DNA of 49,488 nt from an uncultured Clostridia bacterium (lineage in GTDB: Bacteria > Bacillota > Clostridia > Lachnospirales > Lachnospiraceae). This document shows positions 1 to 10,033 of the stretch, one piece after another; position 1 is the first letter of the stretch, and each line of letters begins with the position of its first letter. The position numbers and the translations under genes were made by a program. Location of the stretch: contig CAMEEX010000004.1 in the NCBI GenBank assembly GCA_945915235.1, positions 1 to 49,488 of the forward strand, in the 5' to 3' direction. Below the pieces are notes generated by a model that searched no databases, had not been told where the DNA came from, and worked only from the letters and a program-made list of their open reading frames with translations.

Positions 1-25
1 CGGAATTTGTAGGAGGAAATTTTTA

Positions 26-562
26 ATGAATATTACAGTTTATCTTGGTGCAAATGAAGGAAACGACCCGTGTTTACGAAAAGCAGTTGATGAATTGGGG
101 ACATGGATTGGAAACAGTGGAAACGCACTTGTTTACGGTGGTTCTAAAAGTGGTTTAATGGGAGCATTGGCAGACAGTGTGTTGGAGGCAGGCGGTAATG
201 TTACGGGTGTTGAGCCGAATTTTTTTATTGAAAATGAGTTTCAACATGATGGACTGACAAAACTGATTGTGACTAAGGATATGTCTGAGAGAAAAAACAA
301 AATGATTGAGTTAGGAGAAGCCTTTATTGCCTTCCCCGGCGGCACGGGAACACTGGAGGAAATTGCAGAGGTAATGTCGAAGGTGTCTTTGAAACATCTG
401 GATGCACCTTGCATTCTCTACAACCTGAACGGTTACTACGATGATTTGAAAGCACTTCTAAATCATATGATTGAAAAAGGACTATCTTCCAACGAGCGAC
501 AGGAGGGAATCTATTTTGTTGAAAATCTGGATGATATAAAGCGAATCTTGAGACTGGCATAA
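26..562 (+). CDS. LOG-family protein (TIGR00730-like, putative cytokinin riboside 5'-monophosphate phosphoribohydrolase)
   Basis: ORF with PGGTGTLEE motif and GGSKSGLMG; upstream aggagg RBS. Confidence 0.9.
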   Translation: MNITVYLGANEGNDPCLRKAVDELGTWIGNSGNALVYGGSKSGLMGALADSVLEAGGNVTGVEPNFFIENEFQHDGLTKLIVTKDMSERKNKMIELGEAFIAFPGGTGTLEEIAEVMSKVSLKHLDAPCILYNLNGYYDDLKALLNHMIEKGLSSNERQEGIYFVENLDDIKRILRLA

Positions 563-788
563 CTTTATGTTTGCACAGTAAAATGGTGTTGCATTAGCGA
601 AGGACAGAGCACGACAAATTCAAGTTTGTAGAGGAGTAGAGCAGGCTTGACCATCCTAATTTAAGTAGGCTTTTGCTTGAAAATAGACAATATCGGTTCG
701 GTTGCAAGCAGAAAAACAACACCTGCCAAAAGAAGTCCAAAGAAGCGAGATAAATATTTTTATACTATTATTAAAAAGGGAAAGAAAC

Positions 789-1235
789 ATGTCAACAGGA
801 ATAATGATTATTGGTCCGTCCGGAAGCGGAAAGACAACGCTGGGGAAAGCTGTTGCTGCGAAATTGGGATATCCATATTTTGATGTGGACGATTACATAT
901 GGAAACAGAATACAGTTGAACCATATACACAAATGTATACAAGGGAAGAAAAGATAAGTAGATTAAGCCATGATATTGAACCTTATGAACATTTTGTAAT
1001 GGCAGGTTCAATGAGTTCTTTTCACTACGCATTTGATGACAAATAAAAAAGTGATTTAGATAATTCCTTGATTGGATTAATTCTGTGTAAAGATAAAAAT
1101 AAAATAGTGGCGGAATATGCACTTAAGGATATGACAAAGCCAATAGGTGTTTCAGAGTACAAATTGATGGATGTCTTACCGGAAGAACTACAAAAAATGT
1201 TACCATCAGTTGAGAATATTGAAACAAGGGTATAA
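789..1235 (+). pseudogene. Chimeric gene remnant: N-terminal P-loop kinase-like segment (789-1046), then in the same frame after TAA at 1044-1046 the C-terminal end of a DUF1016/YhcG-type nuclease (1056-1235)
   Basis: IMIIGPSGSGKTTLGKAVAAKLGYPYFDVDDYIW is Walker A; downstream in-frame LDNSLIGLILCKDKNKIVAEYALKDMTKPIGVSEYKLMDVLPEELQKMLPSVENIE resembles the DUF1016 C-terminus. Confidence 0.7.
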
Positions 1236-1330
1236 AAAAATATGATTGCGAATAGTTGTGCATGTGTGCATGCACAATTTGGAAGGTTAAATAAATTGAA
1301 TATTAAAATTCATTGCTGGAGGAAAAAACT

Positions 1331-1447
1331 ATGCATTTTACATATTGTCCGTATTGTGGAAGTAAACTCATCAGCAAAGAGATTGGCGATGAGGGGAATA
1401 TTCCGTTTTGCGATAGCTGTAATGTACCTTTATGTGATAGAAAATGA
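1331..1447 (+). pseudogene. Orphan N-terminal zinc ribbon of a Nudix hydrolase (38 aa, truncated)
   Basis: Direct translation MHFTYCPYCGSKLISKEIGDEGNIPFCDSCNVPLCDRK*; two CxxC pairs typical of Nudix N-terminal zinc ribbons; gaggaaaa upstream. Confidence 0.6.
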
Positions 1448-1503
1448 ATAGGTGCGGATTGTGAATTTATTGGCATTTGGCTGGATGTAGGGAGGAAAAT
1501 GTT

Positions 1504-2337
1504 ATGAAGCATGAAAACTTTAACATGAAGGAGCATGGCTTTGTGGGGCATTTAGCGGAGCCGGATGAGGAAAGTGAGAAGGCTGTTATTGTGATAATGG
1601 GCGGTGAACAGAGCCTGCTTCCCGGAATTAAATTCGCCGAGCGGTTTGCAGATTACGGAATCACAGGGCTGGCTGTTTCACTGTTCGGGGCGGAGGGACT
1701 GCCGGAGGGAATCAACGAAGTGCCGTTGGATATGTTCGTCCCTGCGGTTCTGGTGGCGCAGTATATCGGAGGAATGGAGAATCTCATTATGGTTTCGCCA
1801 ACACATGTGCCGTTCGAGGGGACTATGCCGGACAAAAAGACCATGACCGGCAAGAGCATTGTGACCTTTCATGGTGAGGAGATTCCGTTTGTACATACTG
1901 ATTTCGCAAGCGTAAAGCTGTCTAAATACTACAAGCACCCGGACGTCAGCCACCGCGTCACCGGAATGTGGATTGCCTATTACAATACCTATCAGGACAA
2001 GGCTGCCGAGAGGGCGGCGTGGCTTCATTTGGAAAAAAGCAATGCGCGGATTCTATTGATAGCAGGGGCTGCGGATGAGGCGTGGCCGGCAGAATACTCA
2101 GTCAATGCTTTAAAGAAATATCTGGATGACTTGTCCTACGAAAAAGATGTGAAGGTGATTGTCTACCCGCACGGAAGTCATCTTAATGGTCTTATGCCTA
2201 ACAGACAGAGGGAAAAGAGGCTGTACAGGATGCTTCTGTTGACCGGGCTTATGTATAAGACATTTGGAAAATGCCGGAAAGAAAAGTATTTTGATAACAC
2301 GGAGAGGGAAGTCATAGACTGGATAGTTAATAGCTGA
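1504..2337 (+). CDS. Alpha/beta hydrolase, acyl-CoA thioester hydrolase/BAAT C-terminal-like
   Basis: ORF 1477-2337; ATG at 1504 after aggga; GGEQSLLPGIKFAERFADYGITGLAVSLFG and IAGAADEAWPAEYS...YPHGSH typical of BAAT C-terminal hydrolases. Confidence 0.7.
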   Translation: MKHENFNMKEHGFVGHLAEPDEESEKAVIVIMGGEQSLLPGIKFAERFADYGITGLAVSLFGAEGLPEGINEVPLDMFVPAVLVAQYIGGMENLIMVSPTHVPFEGTMPDKKTMTGKSIVTFHGEEIPFVHTDFASVKLSKYYKHPDVSHRVTGMWIAYYNTYQDKAAERAAWLHLEKSNARILLIAGAADEAWPAEYSVNALKKYLDDLSYEKDVKVIVYPHGSHLNGLMPNRQREKRLYRMLLLTGLMYKTFGKCRKEKYFDNTEREVIDWIVNS

Positions 2338-2434
2338 ATAAAGAATAAAATAAATATGATGTTTTAGCAAATAAAAACTTTCATGTTGCACTATAAAAGA
2401 GTATAATAGCATTAAAAATACAGGAGGATTAGGT

Positions 2435-3370
2435 ATGATTTGTTTTGGAGTTGATATTGGTGGGACTACAGTCAAGCTAGGCATGTTTAATGAGGCGGGG
2501 GAGCTTCTTGAAAAGTGGGAGATTCCCACAAGAAAGGAGAATGCAGGCGCTAATATAGTATTTGATATCTGCACATCCATGGACAAGCACCTTGCCGATG
2601 CGGGATATAAGGTAGATGATGTCAAGGGCGTGGGAGTAGGCGTTCCGGGTCCTGTTATGAAGGACGGAACAGTTAACGGCTGTGTAAATCTTGGCTGGGG
2701 AGTGTTTAATATTGAAAGAGCATTTTCAGACAGCTTTCATGGCGTTCCTTGTAAGGCAGGAAATGACGCGAATGTCGCTGCGCTTGGCGAATATTTCAAG
2801 GGTGGCGGAAGAGGTTATTCCGACATGCTTATGGTTACACTTGGCACAGGCGTTGGCGGTGGTGTCATTCTTGACGGAAAGATTGTTGCCGGGGCAGCAG
2901 GCGGCGCAGGTGAGATTGGACACATGCCGGTAGCACCGGGAAATACAGAGGTCTGCAACTGCGGCAAGAATGATTGTCTTGAGCTTGTGGCAAGCGCGAC
3001 AGGAATTGTTCGTGAGGCTAAGAAGGCTATGAAGAATACGGACATTCCTACACCTCTTCGCGATATGACTGATATCACAGCAAAGGATGTAATTGACCTT
3101 GCAAAGACAGGTGATAAGCTTGCACTCTCAGTTATGGACATTATGGGTGACGCACTTGCAAGAGCAATCGCCAACGTAGCATGCACAATCAATATGGAAG
3201 CTGTTGTAATCGGCGGTGGGGTGAGCAAGGCGGGAGCGTTCCTTCTTGATTTCATTGAGGAGAAGTTTAAGAAGGTTGTGTTCAGACCATGCGGCAATGT
3301 GAAGTTCATCATGGCGGAGCTGGGAAATGATGGCGGAATATATGGTGCGGCGGCGCTTATTCTTGGGTAA
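2435..3370 (+). CDS. glcK: ROK-family glucokinase
   Basis: DIGGTTVKLGMF N-terminus, GHMPVAPGNTEVCNCGKNDCLELVAS zinc motif; aggagg RBS. Confidence 0.93.
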   Translation: MICFGVDIGGTTVKLGMFNEAGELLEKWEIPTRKENAGANIVFDICTSMDKHLADAGYKVDDVKGVGVGVPGPVMKDGTVNGCVNLGWGVFNIERAFSDSFHGVPCKAGNDANVAALGEYFKGGGRGYSDMLMVTLGTGVGGGVILDGKIVAGAAGGAGEIGHMPVAPGNTEVCNCGKNDCLELVASATGIVREAKKAMKNTDIPTPLRDMTDITAKDVIDLAKTGDKLALSVMDIMGDALARAIANVACTINMEAVVIGGGVSKAGAFLLDFIEEKFKKVVFRPCGNVKFIMAELGNDGGIYGAAALILG

Positions 3371-3491
3371 CAAAAAGAGGTATGATTATACATTAGGGTA
3401 CTTGGTGATGCAAGTACTCTTTTAAAGTTAGGACAAGTTGGAAATAAATAAATGAGCTAAAAATATGTTTTGGCAATGAGAGGATATTTTA

Positions 3492-3947
3492 ATGATATTA
3501 CTTCATATAAATGACAATATAAAAAGACAGCAGATATTAAGCCTATGTCACAGACTCAACCATCAGGTGAAATTATTTGATGAAAATGACGTGGAGGCAA
3601 CGGTGGGTGAACTTACCGGGATAAAGAAATCCAAAGACAAAGAGCAGGCGAATGACATAAATAGTGGTAGTTCAATTGACCGGCAAAACAAAGCGGACGT
3701 GAATAATCACGGCAGGGGAGGGACATTTCTCAGCCGTAGCAAGGAAGGACATTTGCCGGACTGTATCATTTTTTCGGATATATCCAATCTGGAGATGGAT
3801 ATATTTCTTGCAGAATATAAGAAGCGTGGAATTGAGCCAACTCCAATGAAGGCGACTGTCACAGTCTACAATATTGACTGGAGCATAGATAAGCTTATTG
3901 AAGAGCTTAAAAGGGAGCAGATAGCGATAATTATGCGCGGAAGGTGA
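3492..3947 (+). CDS. DUF3783-like protein
   Basis: ORF; C-terminal MKATVTVYNIDWSIDKLIEELKREQ resembles DUF3783. Confidence 0.55.
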   Translation: MILLHINDNIKRQQILSLCHRLNHQVKLFDENDVEATVGELTGIKKSKDKEQANDINSGSSIDRQNKADVNNHGRGGTFLSRSKEGHLPDCIIFSDISNLEMDIFLAEYKKRGIEPTPMKATVTVYNIDWSIDKLIEELKREQIAIIMRGR

Positions 3948-3960
3948 TAAGGCGGAGACA

Positions 3961-5091
3961 ATGCCGGCGGTATGTATGGATATCCAATATTATTTTATTA
4001 CAAGAAATTTATATAAAAGAATGCCATCAATAGTATTATTTATATTTTTTCTGCCCCTCATTTTAATGTGCAATGGCTGTTCTGCCGATAGTCAGGCATC
4101 GGTGAGTTTCTACGCCATGGACACGATTATGCAGATTACCTGCTATGGAAAGGACGCACAGGCGGCGGCAAGTGCGGCGCAGGCTGAGATAATGCGGCTT
4201 GATGAGCTTCTCTCCATAGGAAATGGAAACAGTGAGGTTAGCCTTATAAATAAAAACGGAGGCGGAATATTGAGCGCGGATGTGTCAGCGCTTGCGGAGT
4301 ACGCACTTTTGCTGTACCGCATGACAGATGGAGCTTATGATATGACCATTCTGCCTGTTATGGAGCTGTGGGGATTTACCTCCGGAGATTATTCGGTTCC
4401 GGATGATGAGTCATTGAAAAATACGCTGAGATTGTGTGACAGTGGTATGGTTACATATATGCGGGTATCAGATAATACAACTACAGATAAATATATGCTT
4501 GAACTTTCAGATGACCAGGGCATAGATTTTGGTGGACTTGCGAAGGGGTATGCTTCGGACAGGCTGGTTGATATTTTTGACGGATGCAATATAAAATCAG
4601 CATATTTTTCACTTGGCGGAAATGTGTACTGCTACCACAGGAAAACAGATGGAAGCGACTGGAATATAGCAATCGAAAACCCGTTGGGGACGGCAGATTA
4701 TCTTGGTGCAGTCCGCGTTCACGATAAGGCGGTTGTGACATCAGGCGGCTACGAGCGCTATTTTGAGCAGGACGGAAAAAGGTATCACCACATTATTGAC
4801 CCGGCTACAGGGTATCCGGCAGAGAGTGGTCTTATATCGGTAACGGTTGTGAGCGGGGATGGGATACTTGCGGATGGGTTATCGACAGCGTGCTTTGTCA
4901 TGGGACTTGATGAAAGCATAGGACTCTGGAGAGCCTATGGAGCCGGTGGAACATTCGAGGGAAGGATGATTGCACCGTTCGACCTGATTATGATGGCGGA
5001 TGATGGTGATGTCTATGTGACACAGGGGATTGTACAAAATTTCAGTTCGGGGTATGATGTTCATATAGTTGAGAAGGAGGATAAAAAATGA
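3961..5091 (+). CDS. apbE: FAD:protein FMN transferase, lipoprotein
   Basis: Signal sequence with MCNGCSAD lipobox; ApbE motifs FYAMDTIMQI, DFGGLAKGYASDR, HHIIDPATGYPA. Confidence 0.92.
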   Translation: MPAVCMDIQYYFITRNLYKRMPSIVLFIFFLPLILMCNGCSADSQASVSFYAMDTIMQITCYGKDAQAAASAAQAEIMRLDELLSIGNGNSEVSLINKNGGGILSADVSALAEYALLLYRMTDGAYDMTILPVMELWGFTSGDYSVPDDESLKNTLRLCDSGMVTYMRVSDNTTTDKYMLELSDDQGIDFGGLAKGYASDRLVDIFDGCNIKSAYFSLGGNVYCYHRKTDGSDWNIAIENPLGTADYLGAVRVHDKAVVTSGGYERYFEQDGKRYHHIIDPATGYPAESGLISVTVVSGDGILADGLSTACFVMGLDESIGLWRAYGAGGTFEGRMIAPFDLIMMADDGDVYVTQGIVQNFSSGYDVHIVEKEDKK

Positions 5092-5126
5092 GTTGTCTTG
5101 GGTATGATAACAAAAAGACTGAACAA

Positions 5127-6005
5127 TCAAGGCTGTCTCTGCCTGTACTCTCTGGGTGTCATCCTATATTTTTTCTTGAACATCCTGTTAAAATATGACA
5201 GATTTTCAAACCCACATTCTGCCGCAATGTCAAGCACAGCTTTGTGGGTTTCTATAAGCTCCTTTGAGGCGAGGGTCAGGCGGTAGTCGTTTAGGTATGC
5301 CGTGAAAGGCATTCCCATGGTCTGCTTAAAGAAGCGCATGAAATGTGATGATGAGAAACAGCACAGCGCGGCCATCTCATCAATGGTTATTGTGTCCGCG
5401 AAGTTCTTCTCCACATGGCGAAGAACCGCCTTCAATTTTTCGATATTGTCATTGGACTTAGCTGCGGCGGCGGGCTTGCAGTCTGAGAAGAGGGCTGAGA
5501 AAAAGCAGAAAAGGTAGCCCTTTACGGCAATCTCATATGCCGGCAGGCGGTCGCGGCAGCAGTCATCCGCCATGTCCAGAAAGTGCGCGGCATCGGCGTA
5601 TTTCTTGCAGGTGTCGGGCGAGATGAGGTCAGGAAAATCAAGTTCACCGTTGGAAAGCGGTGTAAAGTATTCGCTGTACATCCGCTCAGGAAGCCTTGAT
5701 GAGAGAAATTCCATGTCAAATATAATGTTCTCATATTCCATCCGCACATTTGGAAAGCTTCTGATAGAGTGAAGCCGCCCCGGCAGTATGAACACGATAT
5801 CTCCCGCGTTTACTGTTATGTCGTGCAGGTCGACGCTGACAATCCCGCGCCCTTTTTTAATATAGATGATTTCGGCGTCGTCGTGCCAGTGTACAGCCAC
5901 GCTCTCGAAATCCAGAGGAATTGTGCAGAGATAGGTGTTGTACGGAAAGCCCGCACTCGTGTGTGATTTATTCTCGTGGAAATTTTCATAATTACCGCCG
6001 TTCAT
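5127..6005 (-). CDS. AraC-family transcriptional regulator with N-terminal cupin sensor
   Basis: C-terminal double HTH (SSSHFMRFFKQTMGMPFTAYLNDYRL; IAAECGFENLSYFNRMFKKKYRMTPREYRQ); N-terminal HWHDDAEIIYIKKG cupin. Confidence 0.93.
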   Translation of the reverse strand: MNGGNYENFHENKSHTSAGFPYNTYLCTIPLDFESVAVHWHDDAEIIYIKKGRGIVSVDLHDITVNAGDIVFILPGRLHSIRSFPNVRMEYENIIFDMEFLSSRLPERMYSEYFTPLSNGELDFPDLISPDTCKKYADAAHFLDMADDCCRDRLPAYEIAVKGYLFCFFSALFSDCKPAAAAKSNDNIEKLKAVLRHVEKNFADTITIDEMAALCCFSSSHFMRFFKQTMGMPFTAYLNDYRLTLASKELIETHKAVLDIAAECGFENLSYFNRMFKKKYRMTPREYRQRQP

Positions 6006-6239
6006 GGAAGTCCTCCCCGTATTGAATGATAGAATTGTACCACTTTATGCCATTATAATGCAAGAATTATACATGAAAATAAGATTATAATGCAAGCATA
6101 ACATATAAAAAGAACATTTTAGGCATGACAATATAATAACGCTGAATTTACCGACATTTTCGTTAATAATGTTAATAATAGTGAGTGGTTTATCAGCATC
6201 ACAATTTTTGGGGCGGCAGCCCGGAAAGGTTTGGTTATC

Positions 6240-8492
6240 ATGGTTAAGGAAGCAGTTGAAAAGCAGTATGGAAAGACAATCGCGGAGTGCACGGACAGAG
6301 AGATTTATGAGGCGCTTCTCACAAGCGTGAACGAGCTTGCGGCGCAGAAGGAGAGCAACGAGGGAAAGAGAAAGCTCTACTATATCTCGGCGGAGTTCCT
6401 CATCGGTAAGCTTTTATCCAACAATCTTATAAATCTCGGAAAATATGATGAGGTTAAGGCAGAGCTTGAGGAGGCAGGAAGAAGCCTTGGCGAGATTGAG
6501 GAAATTGAGCCGGAGCCATCACTTGGAAACGGCGGACTCGGCAGACTGGCTGCATGTTTCCTTGACTCCATAGCAAGCCTTGGTCTTAACGGAGACGGAG
6601 TTGGTCTCAATTATCACTTCGGACTCTTTAAGCAGGAATTTAAGAATAATTTACAGTATGAGACAAAGAACCCTTGGATTGACAAGAAGAGCTGGTTGAA
6701 CAAGACAGATGTTTCCTACAAGGTTAAGTTCGGTGATATGGAAGTCACATCGAGAATGTACGATATCCTTGTGACGGGCTACAACAACCGCACCAACAAG
6801 CTTCATCTTTTTGATATCGAGACGATTGACGAGAGCATCGTAAAAGAGGGCATCGATTTTGACAAGGAGGAGATTAAGAAAAATCTCACACTGTTCCTTT
6901 ATCCTGATGACTCGGACGAGGCGGGCAGACTTCTTCGTGTATATCAGCAGTATTTCATGGTAAGCAACGCTGCACAGCTCATCTTGAAGGAAGCTAAGGA
7001 GAGGGGCTGCAAGCTCACCGATTTACATGAGTATGTGGCTGTTCAGATTAACGATACGCATCCATCAATGGTTATCCCAGAGCTCATAAGACTTCTCACG
7101 GCAGAGGGAATGACGATGGACGCTGCAATCGAGGAGGTAACCAAGACCTGCGCCTACACGAACCACACGATACTCGCCGAGGCACTTGAAAAGTGGCCTA
7201 TCGCATACCTTGAGAAGGCTGTTCCACAGCTTATGCCTATCATAAAGGAGTTAGACAAGAGGGTCCGCGCTAAGTTCGACGATGAGAGTGTTTACATCAT
7301 CGACAAGGACGACAGAGTGCACATGGCTCACATGGATATCCATTACGGCTACAGCGTAAACGGTGTCGCATATCTCCACACCGAGATTTTGAAGGATTCA
7401 GAGCTCAACAACTTCTACAAGATTTATCCTGAGAAGTTCAACAATAAGACAAACGGAATTACCTTCAGAAGATGGCTTTTACACTGCAATGCTCCGCTTG
7501 CCGATTTTATCACAAGCCTTATCGGTGACGGCTACAAGACGGACGCAACAGAGCTTAAAAAGCTTGAGAAGTTCGTCGATGATGAGAAGGTGTTAAACGA
7601 GCTCTTAGAGATTAAGAAGGACGCCAAGATTGAGCTCTCCAACTATCTGTCCGAGACACAGGGCATTGAGCTTGACGAGAACTCCATCTACGATATACAG
7701 ATAAAGAGACTTCACGAGTACAAGAGACAGCAGATGAATGTGCTCTATGTAATCCACAAGTACCTTGAGATAAAGGACGGCAAGAAGCCGGTAAGACCGA
7801 TCACTGTTATTTTCGGAGCGAAGGCTGCACCTGCCTATGTTATCGCAAAGGATATCATTCATCTTATCCTCTGCATGCAGGAGCTCATTAACAATGACCC
7901 GGAGGTAAGCCCATATCTCAAGGTGGTTATGGTAAAGAACTACAATGTCACAAAGGCTGAGAAGCTTATTCCGGCATGCGACATCTCCGAGCAGATTTCA
8001 CTTGCTTCCAAGGAGGCATCGGGCACGGGCAACATGAAGTTCATGTTAAACGGTGCGGTAACTCTCGGAACCTTGGACGGTGCAAACGTCGAGATAAGCC
8101 AGTTTGCAGGCGAGGAGAACGAGTACATCTTCGGAAAGACGGCAGATGTTGTCATCGAGCACTATGCGAAGGCAGACTATGTTTCAATGGATTATTACGA
8201 GAAGAGTGATATCATAAAAGATGCGGTTGACTTCATCGTGAGCGATGAGCTCCTTGCAATCGGAAACGAGGAAAATCTTGACCGTCTCTACAATGAGCTT
8301 CTCAACAAGGACTGGTTTATGACACTCTTGGACCTTGAGGAGTACATCAAGGTGAAGGATAAGGCTTTCGCAGATTACGAGGACAGAATGGGTTGGGCTA
8401 AGAAAATGCTCCACAACATCGCAAACGCGGGCTTCTTCTCATCGGACAGAACAATCGCCGAGTACAACAAGGACATCTGGAAGTTAAGTTAA
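6240..8492 (+). CDS. glgP: Glycogen/starch/alpha-glucan phosphorylase
   Basis: [60 protein letters not shown] can extend to TTG 6231. Confidence 0.96.
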   Translation: MVKEAVEKQYGKTIAECTDREIYEALLTSVNELAAQKESNEGKRKLYYISAEFLIGKLLSNNLINLGKYDEVKAELEEAGRSLGEIEEIEPEPSLGNGGLGRLAACFLDSIASLGLNGDGVGLNYHFGLFKQEFKNNLQYETKNPWIDKKSWLNKTDVSYKVKFGDMEVTSRMYDILVTGYNNRTNKLHLFDIETIDESIVKEGIDFDKEEIKKNLTLFLYPDDSDEAGRLLRVYQQYFMVSNAAQLILKEAKERGCKLTDLHEYVAVQINDTHPSMVIPELIRLLTAEGMTMDAAIEEVTKTCAYTNHTILAEALEKWPIAYLEKAVPQLMPIIKELDKRVRAKFDDESVYIIDKDDRVHMAHMDIHYGYSVNGVAYLHTEILKDSELNNFYKIYPEKFNNKTNGITFRRWLLHCNAPLADFITSLIGDGYKTDATELKKLEKFVDDEKVLNELLEIKKDAKIELSNYLSETQGIELDENSIYDIQIKRLHEYKRQQMNVLYVIHKYLEIKDGKKPVRPITVIFGAKAAPAYVIAKDIIHLILCMQELINNDPEVSPYLKVVMVKNYNVTKAEKLIPACDISEQISLASKEASGTGNMKFMLNGAVTLGTLDGANVEISQFAGEENEYIFGKTADVVIEHYAKADYVSMDYYEKSDIIKDAVDFIVSDELLAIGNEENLDRLYNELLNKDWFMTLLDLEEYIKVKDKAFADYEDRMGWAKKMLHNIANAGFFSSDRTIAEYNKDIWKLS

Positions 8493-8506
8493 TATTGAAC
8501 CAAGAT

Positions 8507-8536
8507 ATAAAAGCAAGCCATCAAGCTTGCTTTTAT
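8507..8536 (+). terminator. Rho-independent terminator of glgP
   Basis: ATAAAAGCAAGC-catcaa-GCTTGCTTTTAT perfect inverted repeat, T-rich 3' arm. Confidence 0.75.
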
Positions 8537-8601
8537 ACTTTGGCGATACTTTAAAATCAATGCAATTCCATGAAAAATACGGGACGAAACGGAGAGTAAA
8601 C

Positions 8602-9345
8602 ATGACAAAATGTGATATTAGGGACATCAAGGCTTCAGTGATAGACGAAGTTACACGGAGCCGCGCAGAACACGCTGTGTTTGATTTATACGGAACCTTG
8701 GTCGACATACATACGGACGAGGAGCAGAAGAATTTCTGGAAAAAGCTTGCCAAGTTTTTGAGAAAACATGGAATACACTATGAGTATAAGGAGTTAAAAA
8801 AGGAGTACGCGCGCCTGTGTGAAAAGTACAGCAGGCTGCTGCGGGAGAAATATCCCGATAACAATATTGAGATTGATATATCAGATGTGTTCTATGAACT
8901 GTGCTCGAGGAAAAACGGCAGCGTGACAAGGGAGTTTAGCGATGCCTTCGGATATATTTTCAGAACCGAGTCGAGAGAGTATGTGCGCGTGTACGAAGGT
9001 GTGTATGAGATGATGGATGAGCTTCATGCGATGGGAACCAAGGTGTGGCTTTTATCAAACGCCCAGTCGATATTTACAGTGCCGGAGCTTGAAAGTCTCG
9101 ACCTTGTGCGGTATTTTGACGGCATAGCCATATCATCGGACGCGGGCTTTAAGAAGCCTGATGCAGCCTTCGCAAACTACCTTTTTGAGAAATATCACGA
9201 TGCAGGAATTACACCAAGCGAGTGTCTCATGGTCGGAAACGAGTATCGCTCCGACGGCAGGGTTGCACAGAACGCGGGAATGAACTTCCTGTATGTAGTG
9301 AGCAACCTGACTCCCGCCGAAGAAAAAATAACCCCAACACTGTAA
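8602..9345 (+). CDS. HAD-family (subfamily IA) hydrolase
   Basis: FDLYGTLVD, LLSNAQ, KKPDAAF, VGNEYRSD motifs; ATG 8602 preferred over TTG 8527 of the ORF track. Confidence 0.85.
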   Translation: MTKCDIRDIKASVIDEVTRSRAEHAVFDLYGTLVDIHTDEEQKNFWKKLAKFLRKHGIHYEYKELKKEYARLCEKYSRLLREKYPDNNIEIDISDVFYELCSRKNGSVTREFSDAFGYIFRTESREYVRVYEGVYEMMDELHAMGTKVWLLSNAQSIFTVPELESLDLVRYFDGIAISSDAGFKKPDAAFANYLFEKYHDAGITPSECLMVGNEYRSDGRVAQNAGMNFLYVVSNLTPAEEKITPTL

Positions 9346-9377
9346 GCTCGTTTTGATGCGTCAAGCCCGTCGCAGGA

Positions 9378-9734
9378 TTATTTCTCCTCAATCTCCTGTG
9401 CATACTCGTCAAATATGAAGTCGAGCACAGGTGCCATTCCCACGAACTCGCAGCCGTAGAGATAGTGCGTTCCCTCGCCCTCCATGAGCTGGCTGCGTAC
9501 AATCTTCACGACGCAGTAGAGCTTGTCGGTCTGATGGCCGAGCTGGAGGTCGGCGTTGAAGTAATAGCCTATCGGAAGAAAATCGTCGGATATGAAGCCT
9601 ATGCCGCCCTTTGACACATCGGTGATGGTTATAGGGGAATTGATTTCGATGGAATCGTTGTCCTGCTTAAAAAGTGATGAGATGTGAAGCTCAAGCTTGG
9701 CATCCATTCTCGGAGCTCTTCTTTTTTCTAACAT
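9378..9734 (-). CDS. PilZ domain protein (putative c-di-GMP receptor)
   Basis: RRAPR N-terminal arginine motif and DVSKGGIGF (D/NxSxxG) motif. Confidence 0.85.
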   Translation of the reverse strand: MLEKRRAPRMDAKLELHISSLFKQDNDSIEINSPITITDVSKGGIGFISDDFLPIGYYFNADLQLGHQTDKLYCVVKIVRSQLMEGEGTHYLYGCEFVGMAPVLDFIFDEYAQEIEEK

Positions 9735-9767
9735 ATATACCCTCCATAGTTAATTTTCTAAAATTAT

Positions 9768-9814
9768 GAAGTTCAAAGCCCTGCCGTGCCGACACGGCGG
9801 GACTTTTGAACTTC
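9768..9814 (-). other. Long hairpin in the 5' UTR of the PilZ gene
   Basis: GAAGTTCAAAgcCCtGCCGTG-ccga-CACGGCgGGacTTTTGAACTTC near-perfect inverted repeat. Confidence 0.65.
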
Positions 9815-9868
9815 TGACCATGGCACCATTATAATGCAAATCCGATAAAAAATGAAGAAAAATCTAAG

Positions 9869-9897
9869 TTGATTTCTGAAAGTCTATGCTATATACT
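9869..9897 (+). promoter_or_regulatory. Putative sigma-A promoter of purC operon
   Basis: TTGATT-17 bp-TATACT. Confidence 0.6.
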
Positions 9898-10033
9898 AAA
9901 AAACGTATATCAGGCAGGTTCGTGAAAGCGGACTTAAAAGTCTGCACAAGTCAAGAGGATATTCGCAATCCGCTTTGCTTAAATAAGTTCCTGTCCACAC
10001 ATATTGCCTAAATGGGCGGAAAAGAGGATAAAG

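Noticed and set aside
677-883. ORF of 68 aa upstream of the P-loop fragment
   Set aside because: Overlaps the Walker A ORF in another frame; Lys-rich with no domain or RBS
1242-1451. ORF of 69 aa in the track
   Set aside because: The recognisable protein in this interval is the zinc ribbon in a different frame (1331-1447); the 69-aa frame shows no domain
2110-3393. Antisense ORFs opposite hydrolase and glcK (171, 192 and 81 aa)
   Set aside because: Shadow ORFs of a clear ROK kinase and hydrolase
9898-10033. Known ZTP (pfl) or purine riboswitch before purC
   Set aside because: The GGGCGG near 10014 and the local stems do not reproduce the ZTP or purine riboswitch consensus as I know it; kept only as an unclassified leader
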